Below are positions 18,601 to 27,230 of a stretch of DNA of 53,720 nt, piece by piece (position 1 is the first letter of the stretch; the number at the start of each line of letters is the position of its first letter). A program made the position numbers and the translations under genes. Source of the DNA: Firmicutes bacterium CAG:345 (GTDB taxonomy: Bacteria > Bacillota_I > Bacilli_A > RFN20 > CAG-288); the NCBI GenBank assembly GCA_000433315.1, contig FR893370.1:7979-61698 (forward strand). The letters are read 5' to 3'. Under the pieces are notes generated by a model. It saw only the letters and a program-made list of their open reading frames with translations. It had not been told where the DNA came from and made no database searches.

Positions 18601-18927
18601 ATGATTGGAGTAGATATTATTAAAATTTCTCGAGCCAAAGACTTACATGATGACTTTCCTTATCGAATTTTATCATCCGAAGAACTCGATAGATATTTAA
18701 GTTTCGCAGACGATGAAGAAAATAAAGCAAGATTTTTAGCTACAAGATGGGCAGCTAAAGAAGCATATGTCAAGGCTTCCAATAATAGAAAAATTGATTT
18801 CCGTTCCATTTCTGTAATGAACGATGAAAACGGAAAACCAACTTTAAAGTTTAATAACAAGATTATTGGTGAAGTAAGCCTATCACACGATGATTATGCC
18901 ATAGCTTTTGTTTTATTAAAGGAGTAA
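18601..18927 (+). CDS. acpS: Holo-[acyl-carrier-protein] synthase
   Basis: 108 residues. Transfers 4'-phosphopantetheine from CoA to acyl carrier protein. The two family signatures are present: IGVDIIKI at the N-terminus (Mg2+-binding Asp) and RWAAKEAYVKA (catalytic Glu and Lys). Length is usual for the short bacterial AcpS type. It lies in a tight run with the M16-like gene and pullulanase, 2 bases from each. Confidence 0.93.
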   Translation: MIGVDIIKISRAKDLHDDFPYRILSSEELDRYLSFADDEENKARFLATRWAAKEAYVKASNNRKIDFRSISVMNDENGKPTLKFNNKIIGEVSLSHDDYAIAFVLLKE

Positions 18928-18929
18928 AT

Positions 18930-21059
18930 ATGGCTTTAACTACAAATTTGAAAGCTACTTTAAAAAGCGTTGATTCCATTGAAGTAGCTGTTTATAAATC
19001 CTATACGTCATCTACTATCAATTTCTTTAATCTTTATGAAAACAATGTTTTCGTAAAATCTTTAAAAGCTATCAGTAAATCTGAATCAAAATCAAGTTTT
19101 ATTTACACTTTAGCTATCGACTATAATTTTCAAGTAGGAAAGCTATATGAAATAACTGATGATAGATTAGAAAGAACCCCACTTGACACTAATATTCTAG
19201 CCAAGTCTAAAGATTTTGAAAAGAATTATCGCTATGATGGAGAGCTTGGTGCTTTATATACCAAAGAAAAAACAACTTTCCGCCTTTTTTCACCTTTAGC
19301 TTCTTCAGCTTTTGTCCATTTAATAAATGCAAATTCCGAACAACTTTTCATCCCGATGAAAAGATTAAACGAAGGTGTTTACGAAGCTACTATCGAAGGC
19401 GATTATGAAAAAGCACGCTATACATATATCGTCAAATTAAATGGTGAATTTAAAGAAGCTCCTGATCCTTATAGCTTTTCATTAGGCTCTAATTCTCAAT
19501 TTTCTTATATTGTAGACTTAACTAAAATTAAAAACTATCGTTCTGAATTAAAAAATAACGTTCCCGAACTCCATCGCTTAACCGATGCAATTTTATACGA
19601 ATTAGATGTTCGCGATATGACATCTTTAACTGAACTAACAAATAAAGGAACATATAAAGCCTTATGTACTTCAGGTCTTACTAATTCTGATGGATATCCT
19701 ATTGGACTTGATTATATAAAGGGTTTAGGAATTACTCATATACAAATCCTTCCAGTTTACGATTTTCAAACCCATGATGATGATCATCCATTTTCTTCAT
19801 ATAACTGGGGTTATGATCCTTTATTTTATTTTGCCCCTGAAGGATCTTATTCTTCTAATCCTAACGACCCTTATGCTCGCTTATTAGAGCTGAAAGAATT
19901 AGTTTCTACCTACCATAATAACGGAATCGGTGTAATAATGGATGTTGTCTTCAATCATGTTTTCAACGCTTCCAGCAATGCTTTACAAGTTCTTTGCCCA
20001 GATTATTATTTCCGTTTTAATTCTGATGGTTCTTTATCCAATGGTTCTGGATGTGGAAATGATTTCGAAACCAGAAACTATATGGCCAGAAAATTAATTA
20101 TCGATGCATTGAAATTCTTTACTTTAGTTTATGGAATAGATGGTTACCGTTTTGATTTAATGGGCATTATCGATGTCGATACCATGAATTTAGCATTTAA
20201 AGAATTACAATCAATAAAAAAAGATGTAATCTTCTATGGTGAAGGATGGGATATGTGCACAAATCTCCCTGGTGATAAAAAAGCTAGTATGTATAATGCA
20301 AATAGTATCAAACCTATAGGCTTTTTCAATGATCGCTTTAGAGATATTGTCAAAGGTCGTTCTTCGGAATCAGAATTAGCAAATCGCGGATATTTAACAG
20401 GTGATACAAATTATATTGATGGCTTTAAAAACGTTTTCCTTGGTTCAAGTGTAACTCTAGCTTTCCCACCATTATTCTCTAATCCAAATCAATCAATAAA
20501 TTATGTTGAATGTCACGATAACAATACATTGTTTGATAAATTGCAAGTTTGTTTAAAAGGACAATCAAACGAAGATATTCTTCGTCATTTAAAACTAATT
20601 AACGCTATAACTATATTTTCTTTTGGTGTTCCATTTATTCATGCCGGTCAGGAATATGGAATGACAAAGAAAATGATTGGAAATTCATATAATTCAGGCG
20701 ATGATATCAATGGTTTTGATTATGTCATAGCCAAAAAAAGAATCGATTGCATCAATTATTTAAAGGATGCTATAAAATTAAAAAAACAATTACCATTCCT
20801 TTCATCAGACAGCAAGAAAGAAATGACCGATCATGTAACATTCGAAAATATTTCTAATGGTTGCTTATTAATTCGCTATAGAATTAATGAAGATGATTAT
20901 TATCTTTTTATAAATCCAACAGGAAATACAATTTCTTATCAATTTGACAACTATGCCAAAGTAATCTTTAATGAAGCTGGACTTCTTGATGACAATCATT
21001 TTTCTCAATTAATTATGATAAATAAATATTCTTTAGCTGTTGCTAAAGTCACGAGGTAA
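18930..21059 (+). CDS. pulA: Type I pullulanase (GH13)
   Basis: 709 residues with no signal peptide, so cytoplasmic. An N-terminal region and a CBM48-like beta domain (about 85-190) precede the GH13 catalytic barrel. The pullulanase signature YNWGYDP is present. The GH13 residues are intact: nucleophile D409 in GYRFDLMG, acid/base E438 in FYGEGWDM, transition-state D530 in VECHDNN. It debranches alpha-1,6 links of glycogen or imported maltooligosaccharides. No glycogen genes are in the window. It is linked to acpS and plsC by spacing only. Confidence 0.93.
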   Translation: MALTTNLKATLKSVDSIEVAVYKSYTSSTINFFNLYENNVFVKSLKAISKSESKSSFIYTLAIDYNFQVGKLYEITDDRLERTPLDTNILAKSKDFEKNYRYDGELGALYTKEKTTFRLFSPLASSAFVHLINANSEQLFIPMKRLNEGVYEATIEGDYEKARYTYIVKLNGEFKEAPDPYSFSLGSNSQFSYIVDLTKIKNYRSELKNNVPELHRLTDAILYELDVRDMTSLTELTNKGTYKALCTSGLTNSDGYPIGLDYIKGLGITHIQILPVYDFQTHDDDHPFSSYNWGYDPLFYFAPEGSYSSNPNDPYARLLELKELVSTYHNNGIGVIMDVVFNHVFNASSNALQVLCPDYYFRFNSDGSLSNGSGCGNDFETRNYMARKLIIDALKFFTLVYGIDGYRFDLMGIIDVDTMNLAFKELQSIKKDVIFYGEGWDMCTNLPGDKKASMYNANSIKPIGFFNDRFRDIVKGRSSESELANRGYLTGDTNYIDGFKNVFLGSSVTLAFPPLFSNPNQSINYVECHDNNTLFDKLQVCLKGQSNEDILRHLKLINAITIFSFGVPFIHAGQEYGMTKKMIGNSYNSGDDINGFDYVIAKKRIDCINYLKDAIKLKKQLPFLSSDSKKEMTDHVTFENISNGCLLIRYRINEDDYYLFINPTGNTISYQFDNYAKVIFNEAGLLDDNHFSQLIMINKYSLAVAKVTR

Positions 21060-21062
21060 GCC

Positions 21063-21848
21063 ATGTTAAAGTACTCTAGATTAGCTTTACAAATAGTTCC
21101 TCGCCTTATTTCTTCAACATTATGGATCAATAGAAATGCCAAAAACAAAAAGAATATTCCATTAGATAAAAGATACGATAAGGCTAGAAAACTTATAATA
21201 AAATGCATGCCTAGTTTTCGTTTGGATTTTTATGTCGATGGACTTGAAAATATACCTTTAAATACCAATGTTCTGTTCACTCCAAACCATCAATCTATGC
21301 TCGATCCAGTATGCTTAATTTACCTGCTTGAAAGACCTATGTCTTTTTTAGGAAAAAAAGAAGTAAAAAATTTCCCATATATCGGAAAAATATTTAAAGG
21401 AATTGATGGATTATTTCTTGACAGAAAAAATTTAAGACAAGAAATAAAAACTTTAGGAAAAGTTTCCGATTCACTAGAACAAAAAAATACCTGGGTAATT
21501 TTCCCCGAAGGTACAAGAACAAAAGATCCTAACTATACTTTAGGAGAATTTAAGGCTGGATCTATTAAACCGGCATATAATGCCGAAGTTCCAATTGTTC
21601 CTGTTTGTATTCACGGAACTTCAGCCGCATTAAATCAAAAAAAACACGAAAAACGTTACGCTGTTCAAATTTCTTTTCTAAAACCACACTACTATGAAGA
21701 ATATAAAAACAAATCGACTGTTGAAGAAATTCAAATAATTCAAAAAGAAATAGAAGAAAGCCTAAAATCAAAAATCAAAAGAGAAAAAGAAGAATTCAGT
21801 TTTCAAAAAATATATAACAAAAAAATGCAAAGCTTACAAAAATTATAG
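21063..21848 (+). CDS. plsC: 1-acyl-sn-glycerol-3-phosphate acyltransferase
   Basis: 261 residues. Acylates lysophosphatidic acid to phosphatidic acid at the membrane. The acyltransferase motifs are visible: NHQSMLD (HX4D catalytic), a DGLFLDRKN block, FPEGTRTKD and VPIVPVCIHG. The ribosome site GAGG overlaps the end of pulA, 3 bases upstream. The C-terminus is long and Lys/Glu-rich. The gene runs 6 bases into the convergent dut gene. Confidence 0.92.
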   Translation: MLKYSRLALQIVPRLISSTLWINRNAKNKKNIPLDKRYDKARKLIIKCMPSFRLDFYVDGLENIPLNTNVLFTPNHQSMLDPVCLIYLLERPMSFLGKKEVKNFPYIGKIFKGIDGLFLDRKNLRQEIKTLGKVSDSLEQKNTWVIFPEGTRTKDPNYTLGEFKAGSIKPAYNAEVPIVPVCIHGTSAALNQKKHEKRYAVQISFLKPHYYEEYKNKSTVEEIQIIQKEIEESLKSKIKREKEEFSFQKIYNKKMQSLQKL

Positions 21849-22286
21849 AGAACCTGTAGAGCCATATCCTCCGGTTCTTTTTTCTTCTATAAAATCATCC
21901 TCTGTTTTTAAATATTTTACAAAAATCCCCTGTGCCACTCTTTCGCTTTTTTTTATTTCAACAACTTCTTCACTGAAATTTTGCAAAAGCAATCCAATTT
22001 CACCATCATTTTCTTCGTTTTCAAAATAATCAGAGTCGATAACGCCGACATTGTTAGCCAATGTTAATCCTTTTTTCTTAGCTAATGAACTGCGTGGAAA
22101 TATTAAAAAAACTTCATCTTCATTCATCTGAACTTTAATACCTGTATGAACAAGTTTTATTTCTTTAGGTTCAATTACTGTCTTCTCAACAACTGCTATA
22201 TCATATCCTGCACTCAACTTAGTTTTTCTTTGTGGAAGACATGGTTCATCTTTTTCAAATCCTTTAGCAACATAAAATTTTCTCAT
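21843..22286 (-). CDS. dut: Deoxyuridine 5'-triphosphate nucleotidohydrolase
   Basis: 147 residues from the ATG that follows GAGG by 8-9 bases; an upstream in-frame ATG 17 codons earlier lies before the hairpin and is unlikely. All five trimeric dUTPase motifs are present: AGYDI, PRSSLAKKKGL, NNVGVIDSDYF, RVAQGIFVKY and RTGGYGSTG. It converts dUTP to dUMP, keeping uracil out of DNA. A short acidic insert (ENEENDGEI) after motif 3 is common in Firmicutes and their phages. Confidence 0.93.
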   Translation of the reverse strand: MRKFYVAKGFEKDEPCLPQRKTKLSAGYDIAVVEKTVIEPKEIKLVHTGIKVQMNEDEVFLIFPRSSLAKKKGLTLANNVGVIDSDYFENEENDGEIGLLLQNFSEEVVEIKKSERVAQGIFVKYLKTEDDFIEEKRTGGYGSTGSL

Positions 22287-22330
22287 AATAAAAACCTCAT
22301 TATTTGATATATTAACCAAAAAAATGAGGT
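22286..22330 (-). terminator. Hairpin after cotJC that also covers the dut ribosome site
   Basis: ACCTCATT (22294-22301) pairs with AATGAGGT (22323-22330). Read on the minus strand the hairpin comes 12 bases after the cotJC stop and is followed by TTTTTATT, like a weak terminator. The second arm contains the GAGG used by dut, whose ATG is at 22286. It may both end cotJ transcripts and lower dut translation on readthrough. Confidence 0.5.
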
Positions 22331-22342
22331 AATTCAATGTAA

Positions 22343-22909
22343 TTAATATTTTAAATTATATTTATCTTTATAATATTCAAGCAATTCTTTAAATCTATTA
22401 TAATGGACAACTTCTCTTTGTCTTAAAAATAAAAGCGGTTGAATAACATCATCTGTTGAAGCTAAATCAATCAAATGCTCATATGTGCTTCTAGCCTTTT
22501 CTTCGGCTGCCATATCTTCGGTTAAATCAGTAATAAAGTCTCCACTAGATTGCAGTGTTGCAGCAGTAAATGGAATTCCATTACTATCAGCAGGATATAT
22601 ACCTAAACCATGATCGACATAATATGGAGCTAATCCACTATCTCTGATTTCTTCAAATGTTGCACCTTTAGTTAATTGATATACCATAGTTTGCACCATT
22701 TCTTCATGACCTAATTCTTCTGTGCCAATATCTGTTAATAAAGAGCGACCTTTTTCACAAGGCATTGTAAAACGTTGAGCTAGATATCTTGTTGCCGCTC
22801 CCATTTCACCATTTGAACCGCCATATTGTGCAATAATCATTTTGGCCATATAGAGATTTTTGTTTTTTATTTTAATCGGAAATTGCATTCTTTTTTGATA
22901 AGTATACAT
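22343..22909 (-). CDS. cotJC: CotJC-type manganese catalase, spore coat associated
   Basis: 188 residues from the ATG preceded by GGGAGAA, which overlaps the stop of the upstream gene; an ATG 12 codons earlier lies inside that gene and is rejected. Ferritin-like Mn-catalase fold: the metal-binding ExxH is seen in EELGHEEMVQT, with a second set near REVVHYNRF. Family members remove hydrogen peroxide; in B. subtilis CotJC is part of the inner spore coat and needs CotJA. The last two genes of the cotJ operon are conserved here as a pair. Confidence 0.92.
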   Translation of the reverse strand: MYTYQKRMQFPIKIKNKNLYMAKMIIAQYGGSNGEMGAATRYLAQRFTMPCEKGRSLLTDIGTEELGHEEMVQTMVYQLTKGATFEEIRDSGLAPYYVDHGLGIYPADSNGIPFTAATLQSSGDFITDLTEDMAAEEKARSTYEHLIDLASTDDVIQPLLFLRQREVVHYNRFKELLEYYKDKYNLKY

Positions 22910-22911
22910 AT

Positions 22912-23382
22912 TTAATTCTCCCAAACAGATGGTGTTTTTAACCAAGAGTATTCATTTTTCGGACCAACTAACGCATTTACTTTTAATGGCCCATATTTAC
23001 TTTCATATTCTTTGATAAGATTATTTGCTTTTAAAGCATATTCATCAAATTTATATAAAAGTTCTATTCTTTCAGGAAAAATATCTAATTTCAAACTTAG
23101 ATCATGAGCTGCATTTGAATATATCATTATTTCTCCCATCAATTTTTCTTTTTCGTCACTATAATCTGTAATGCAGGTTGCACATGTAGAATAATTTTTA
23201 TAAGGACGATATTCATTTTTGAAAATATTTCCCTTGACCAAAGCATCAAGAGGTTCTATCAATTCATCAGAAGATGTTTTTACATTTTTTTCATTTTCTT
23301 CTTTATTTCTTAAATTCTGTAATTTTTCGACTTCTTCTTTAGTCAAAGGGACAAGATAATATTTTTGATTTTGATAATACAT
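22912..23382 (-). CDS. CotJA-CotJB fusion protein
   Basis: 156 residues. The first half contains a CotJA-like patch, EPLDALVKGNIFKNEYRPYK (about residues 42-61). The second half is CotJB-like: EKLMGEIMIYSNAAHDLSLK, then EYESKYGPLKVNAL and a closing W-x-x-x-P..WEN. In B. subtilis these are two genes, cotJA and cotJB; here one frame covers both with a CxxC (CATC) between the parts. The ATG at 23382 follows GAGGAG by 7 bases; an ATG five codons upstream has no such site. It ends 2 bases before cotJC. Confidence 0.8.
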   Translation of the reverse strand: MYYQNQKYYLVPLTKEEVEKLQNLRNKEENEKNVKTSSDELIEPLDALVKGNIFKNEYRPYKNYSTCATCITDYSDEKEKLMGEIMIYSNAAHDLSLKLDIFPERIELLYKFDEYALKANNLIKEYESKYGPLKVNALVGPKNEYSWLKTPSVWEN

Positions 23383-23462
23383 ATAAGGTCTCCTCATTTT
23401 TATACTATGAAAATTATATAGAATTATCTATTTAATCCGCCTATGCATAATTTTTACCAATA

Positions 23463-23491
23463 TTGCTTTTTCTAAGTTTTTAATTTAAAAT
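23463..23491 (+). promoter_or_regulatory. Promoter of tRNA-Thr
   Basis: TTGCTT (-35) and TAAAAT (-10, 23486-23491) are 17 bases apart, placing the start a few bases before the mature tRNA 5' end. Confidence 0.5.
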
Positions 23492-23500
23492 AATATGCAC

Positions 23501-23576
<76 letters not shown>

Positions 23577-23586
23577 TATAAAAAAC

Positions 23587-23626
23587 AAAGGTTTGATTCA
23601 AAAAAATAATGATTCAAACCTTTTTT
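23587..23626 (+). terminator. Rho-independent terminator of tRNA-Thr
   Basis: AAAGGTTTGA (23587-23596) pairs with TCAAACCTTT (23614-23623), followed by a T-run. It begins 10 bases after the tRNA. From here to 23819 there is only AT-rich sequence. Confidence 0.85.
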
Positions 23627-23819
23627 CTAACTATATTTATCTAATTTCATTCTAATAATAAAAAAGTTAAAAAAAACCTTTTCAAATGAAAACCCTTAAT
23701 CTTTTACTTATTTTATGTTGCAATTATAGGAAAATAAAGAAATTAAAATTTTAAATTGCTAAAAAACACATATAAAAATAAATGTTAAAAGTAATATAAT
23801 AAAAATAAGGAAAATATCT

Positions 23820-24587
23820 ATGAAAATTGAAATGATTGGTTACAATGATACAAAGGCAATTGGATTATATAGCATTATAAAAATTACTCCTTTTGTATTT
23901 TCTTCATTTTTTATTTCAATTATTATTTCTATACCAGCTTTTATTTTCAAAATTTATGACCTTCTTTTTGTTTTTCTCCTTCCTCTATTTTTAATTTTTA
24001 TCATGGTAATGCAATACTTAATCAATATAACAAATAAAAATTTTCTAAAAGATAAAAGAATAAAACATAAAATTGTTTTAGAAGATGGCATTTTATATAA
24101 AGATGAAAAAGAAATAAAAAGCATTGCAAATATACGCTTATATAAATTTAAAAAATTTCTTTTTCTTGAATTAAAGAATTCATATTATAGAATTATGAAT
24201 AAAGACTTTATCCAAGGAACAAGAGATGATTTTTTATCTCAAATTAAATTTTATCCAAGGCACCATATAACTTTTAAATTACCTCCAAAATCCGATGAAG
24301 AAATTACTGAAATAATGTTCAATAAGATTAATTTATCTAATGTTGAACAATTATATTATTCCAAAGATAAAAAACACATTATTTATATTTATAAAAACGA
24401 AATCGGTAGTTTTTCAATTGGAAATGAAAAATTATTTATTGCTCATGACGAGGAAAGATATTATTCTGGAAAATATGGTTGGTGGGAACCAAATTATGAA
24501 AATTCATTCACTTCATATTTTGGAACAATCGAAGAAGCTCTAAATGATATAAAAAACCAAATTAATGATTTTATAAAATTGAAATAA
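23820..24587 (+). CDS. Membrane protein of unknown function with two helices
   Basis: 255 residues. Two strong hydrophobic segments (about 22-47 and 50-70) are followed by a soluble part with alternating beta strands (IVLEDGILYKDEKEIKSIANIRLY...LFLELKNSYYRIM), resembling the layout of PH-like YcxB/DUF304 proteins, though I do not claim the family. The C-terminal 85 residues (from about 170) form a second module with Trp-Trp-Glu-Pro and FGTIEEALNDI. Ribosome site AAGGA. It begins the accessory region and no function is assigned. Confidence 0.65.
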   Translation: MKIEMIGYNDTKAIGLYSIIKITPFVFSSFFISIIISIPAFIFKIYDLLFVFLLPLFLIFIMVMQYLINITNKNFLKDKRIKHKIVLEDGILYKDEKEIKSIANIRLYKFKKFLFLELKNSYYRIMNKDFIQGTRDDFLSQIKFYPRHHITFKLPPKSDEEITEIMFNKINLSNVEQLYYSKDKKHIIYIYKNEIGSFSIGNEKLFIAHDEERYYSGKYGWWEPNYENSFTSYFGTIEEALNDIKNQINDFIKLK

Positions 24588-24636
24588 ATTTATTTTTTAT
24601 CAATGTATATTTTAAATATATTTTCTAAATAATACC

Positions 24637-24664
24637 AAAGCACTATTTTGTGCGTACTTTTTTT
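24637..24664 (+). terminator. Probable terminator
   Basis: GCAC (24640-24643) pairs with GTGC (24650-24653), extended by AAAG/CTTT around a small bulge and followed by T residues, about 50 bases after the two-helix membrane protein gene. Confidence 0.45.
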
Positions 24665-24713
24665 ATACACTTTGAATATAAAATAAAGATGTACATAATA
24701 AAAAGGATAAAAC

Positions 24714-25472
24714 ATGACAAATTTAGAAAAAGGCATTAACTATTTAAAAAAATACAACAATATAAATCTTTCAACAAATAATAATGATTTCAAAACTTTT
24801 AGAGCACTTATGAGTATTACAATTCCAGATAAATTGGATTCTTATTTTTATCAAATTTAAGATGAAATTATAAAAGAAGAATCTAAAAAAAGAAAAATTA
24901 TAGATATTGATAATCTTATACCAATTAAAAATAATATTTTTCAAGAAGATATAACGTTATTAAAGTCAGATGCAATTGTAAATGCTGGAAATAGTGAATT
25001 ATTAGGATGTTTTCATCCTCTTCATAACTGTATCGATAATGCTATTCATTCCTATGCTGGATTACAAGTTAGAAAAGATCTCTTAGAAATAATGAAAACC
25101 CAAGGACATCCAGAATTAAATGAAAAAGCTAAAATTACTAAGGGCTATAATTTACCATCTAAATATATTATCCATAGTGTCGGACCTATTATTGAAAATA
25201 AGATAACTAAAGTAAATGAAAGTGATCTTTTTAATTGCTATCAATCATATCTAAAACTTGCCGATAAATACCAATTAAAAAGCATTGCTTTCTGCTCCAT
25301 TTCAACTGATATTTATGGATGCCCAATTAAAGGAGCTTCGAAAATAGCATTAAAATCTATAAAACAATTTTTTATAGAAAACACTAAAAGCTCAATTCAA
25401 AAAGTTATTATCGATGTTTTTAGTAAAGGAGATTATGATGTTTACAAAAAAGAAATTGAAAATAATTATTGA
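24714..25472 (+). pseudogene. Macrodomain ADP-ribosyl hydrolase, SirTM-associated type, nonsense mutation
   Basis: The frame from 24714 encodes about 252 residues but is cut by TAA at 24858-24860. The rest continues in frame with the SirTM-linked macrodomain sequence: DITLLKSDAIVNAGNSELLGC, HPLHNCIDNAIHSYAG, GHPELNEKAKITKGYNLPSK and SIAFCSISTDIYGCP. As I recall the family, the segment reads IQDEY where this one reads I-stop-DE, so a CAA-to-TAA change explains the stop. These zinc-containing macrodomains remove ADP-ribose that SirTM puts on lipoylated GcvH-L. The end overlaps the start of the sirtuin remnant by 38 bases. A shorter product from an internal ATG (25092) would lack the binding loops. 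Confidence 0.85.
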
Positions 25473-26137
25473 TGAAAATAATGCAATTATTTTAGGAACT
25501 GGGACTGGATTAAGCAGTGCTGCAGGTTTTGAATATGGTGGAAAAAATCTTTATAAAAGACTATATGCTTTAGTTCAATGAAAAAATTATTTTGTAATTA
25601 CAACTAATGTTGATCACCAATTTCAAAAAAATGGCTTCGATAAAGAAAGACTTTTTTATATGCAAGGGAATTATGAACTTTTTCAATGCAGTAGAGCTTG
25701 CCATAATAAAACTTATGATAATAAAAATTATATTGAAGAAATGGTTAAGATGAAATTCCTTCATATTTAATCCCAAAAAGTCCTAAATTCGGAGAGTCAA
25801 TGACAACTAACCTCAGATGTGATGATACGTTTGTTGAAGATAAAGGCTGGCATTTAGATAAAAAAGATATAATAACTTTTTAAAGAAATACAAAAATAAG
25901 AAAATTTTGTTTTTAGAACTTGGAGTAAGTTATTCAACACCTGTTTAGATAAAATACCCATTTATAAAAATGACTATAGATAATCCTAATGCTACATATA
26001 TTTCTATAGATAAGAATGATATATATATTCCTGACATAATAAAAAATCAAGCAATAGAAATTCATGAAGATATCAACAAAATAATTTTAAATGTTTCTAA
26101 CTTAATCAAGTTTCAATTAATGAATATGATAAAATAA
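25435..26137 (+). pseudogene. Class M sirtuin (SirTM) remnant with deletion, stops and frameshifts
   Basis: The first residues give the NAD-binding GTGTGLSSAAGF motif. An internal deletion of roughly 60 residues joins GGKNLYKRLYALVQ directly to a TGA at 25579, after which NYFVITTNVDHQFQKNGFDK continues. Frame changes occur near 25751 and near 25875, and a TAG lies at 25946. Recognisable family pieces, IPSYLIPKSPKFGE, FVEDKGW, ILFLELGVSYSTPV and IKYPF, appear in different frames. SirTM is the Firmicutes sirtuin that ADP-ribosylates lipoylated GcvH-L; here it cannot be made. No GcvH-L or lipoate ligase gene is in the window. Confidence 0.85.
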
Positions 26138-26183
26138 AAGAGCTTTATTGTAATAAAAAAAGCATCCAATTAAAGAGAGTTAA

Positions 26184-27215
26184 ATGAATAATATTGATGA
26201 ATTTAAAAATGCAAAATATGGTTTAATGATTCATTTTGGTCTTTATAGCTTATTAGGTGGAATATATAAAGGACAAAAAGGACCAACTTATGCCGAATGG
26301 ATTGAATGCGAGAAAAAAATACCTTATTTAGAGATGAATAAACTCGCAAGTATTTTTAATCCTATATACTTCAATGCTGATGAAATTTGTTCTTTTGCTA
26401 AAAAATGCGGAATGAAATACATCGTTATTACCACTAAACATCACGAAGGTTTTGCCTTATTTAATTCATCTGTAGATAATTTTAATTGCTATGAATATTC
26501 TCCTTGTAAGCGAGACTTAATAAAAGAATTAGCAGATTCTTGTAAAAAATATGATTTAAAACTCGGATTTTACTATTCTCAATGTATTGATTGGCGAGAA
26601 AAAGATGGTGGAGGATATACAATTGATTCTACTGGTTCTGCTGGTGATTCATGGGATAATAATTGGGATTATCCAGATAGAACAACAAAAAATTATGAAA
26701 GATGTTTCAATAAAAAAATAGTCCCACAGGTAAAAGAATTATTAACAAATTATGGAGATGTATTCTTAATGTGGTTTGATATGCCGCTCGATTCAACTCC
26801 ATCACAGAGCAAATTTTTATATCAATTAGTCAAAAATTTACAGCCAAATTGCTTAATAAATTCTCGTTTAGGAAATGGTAATTTTGATTATGTTTCTTTA
26901 GGTGATAATGAAATTCCCGAATTTATCCCTTCAAAAATTAATGAAAATATAGATTATAATAATATTGAAGGATTTAAAAAATCACCTTATGAATTATATG
27001 AATCAGCTTGCACTTTAAATCATTCATGGGGATATAGTTTAATCGATAATGATTGGAAAAGTTCAAAAGAAATATTAAATAATAGAATTAAATTAGAAAA
27101 ATTAGGAATTAATTATCTTATAAATATCGGGTTAGATTATCTTGGAAGAATTCCTTATAAAGCGAGTGAAATTCTCGAAGAAGTTCAAAACTTTTATAAA
27201 AACTATAAAAATTAA
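26184..27215 (+). CDS. GH29 alpha-L-fucosidase, compact form
   Basis: 343 residues, intact frame, no signal peptide (predicted cytoplasmic). GH29 features: N-terminal FKNAKYGLMIHFGLYSLLGG, KKCGMKYIVITTKHHEGFALF with the substrate-binding His pair, KLGFYYSQ, and the nucleophile D199 in MWFDMP. The C-terminal beta domain of longer enzymes is absent, and the acid/base cannot be fixed by eye. It would release L-fucose from host or mucin glycans taken up by the cell. It is the only clearly intact gene in a row of broken ones. Ribosome site GAGAG. Confidence 0.87.
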   Translation: MNNIDEFKNAKYGLMIHFGLYSLLGGIYKGQKGPTYAEWIECEKKIPYLEMNKLASIFNPIYFNADEICSFAKKCGMKYIVITTKHHEGFALFNSSVDNFNCYEYSPCKRDLIKELADSCKKYDLKLGFYYSQCIDWREKDGGGYTIDSTGSAGDSWDNNWDYPDRTTKNYERCFNKKIVPQVKELLTNYGDVFLMWFDMPLDSTPSQSKFLYQLVKNLQPNCLINSRLGNGNFDYVSLGDNEIPEFIPSKINENIDYNNIEGFKKSPYELYESACTLNHSWGYSLIDNDWKSSKEILNNRIKLEKLGINYLINIGLDYLGRIPYKASEILEEVQNFYKNYKN

Positions 27216-27230
27216 GTTTAAGAAGCATTT

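Noticed and set aside
23383..23460. SigE or SigK promoter before the cotJ genes
   Set aside because: A CATAGTATA -10-like word exists on the minus strand, but the upstream boxes are off by one or more bases for either consensus, so it is too weak to list.
25579..25581. In-frame TGA within the sirtuin as a sign of UGA coding for Trp
   Set aside because: Ordinary genes end in TGA (thioredoxin-like lipoprotein at 46346, YlbJ-like at 47558, the helicase within its ATGA overlap with lepA), only a CCA-anticodon tRNA-Trp is seen, and the sirtuin carries several other lesions.
25570..25776. Minus-strand 68-codon frame inside the sirtuin remnant
   Set aside because: It has no ribosome site or recognisable features and is antisense to clear sirtuin sequence.
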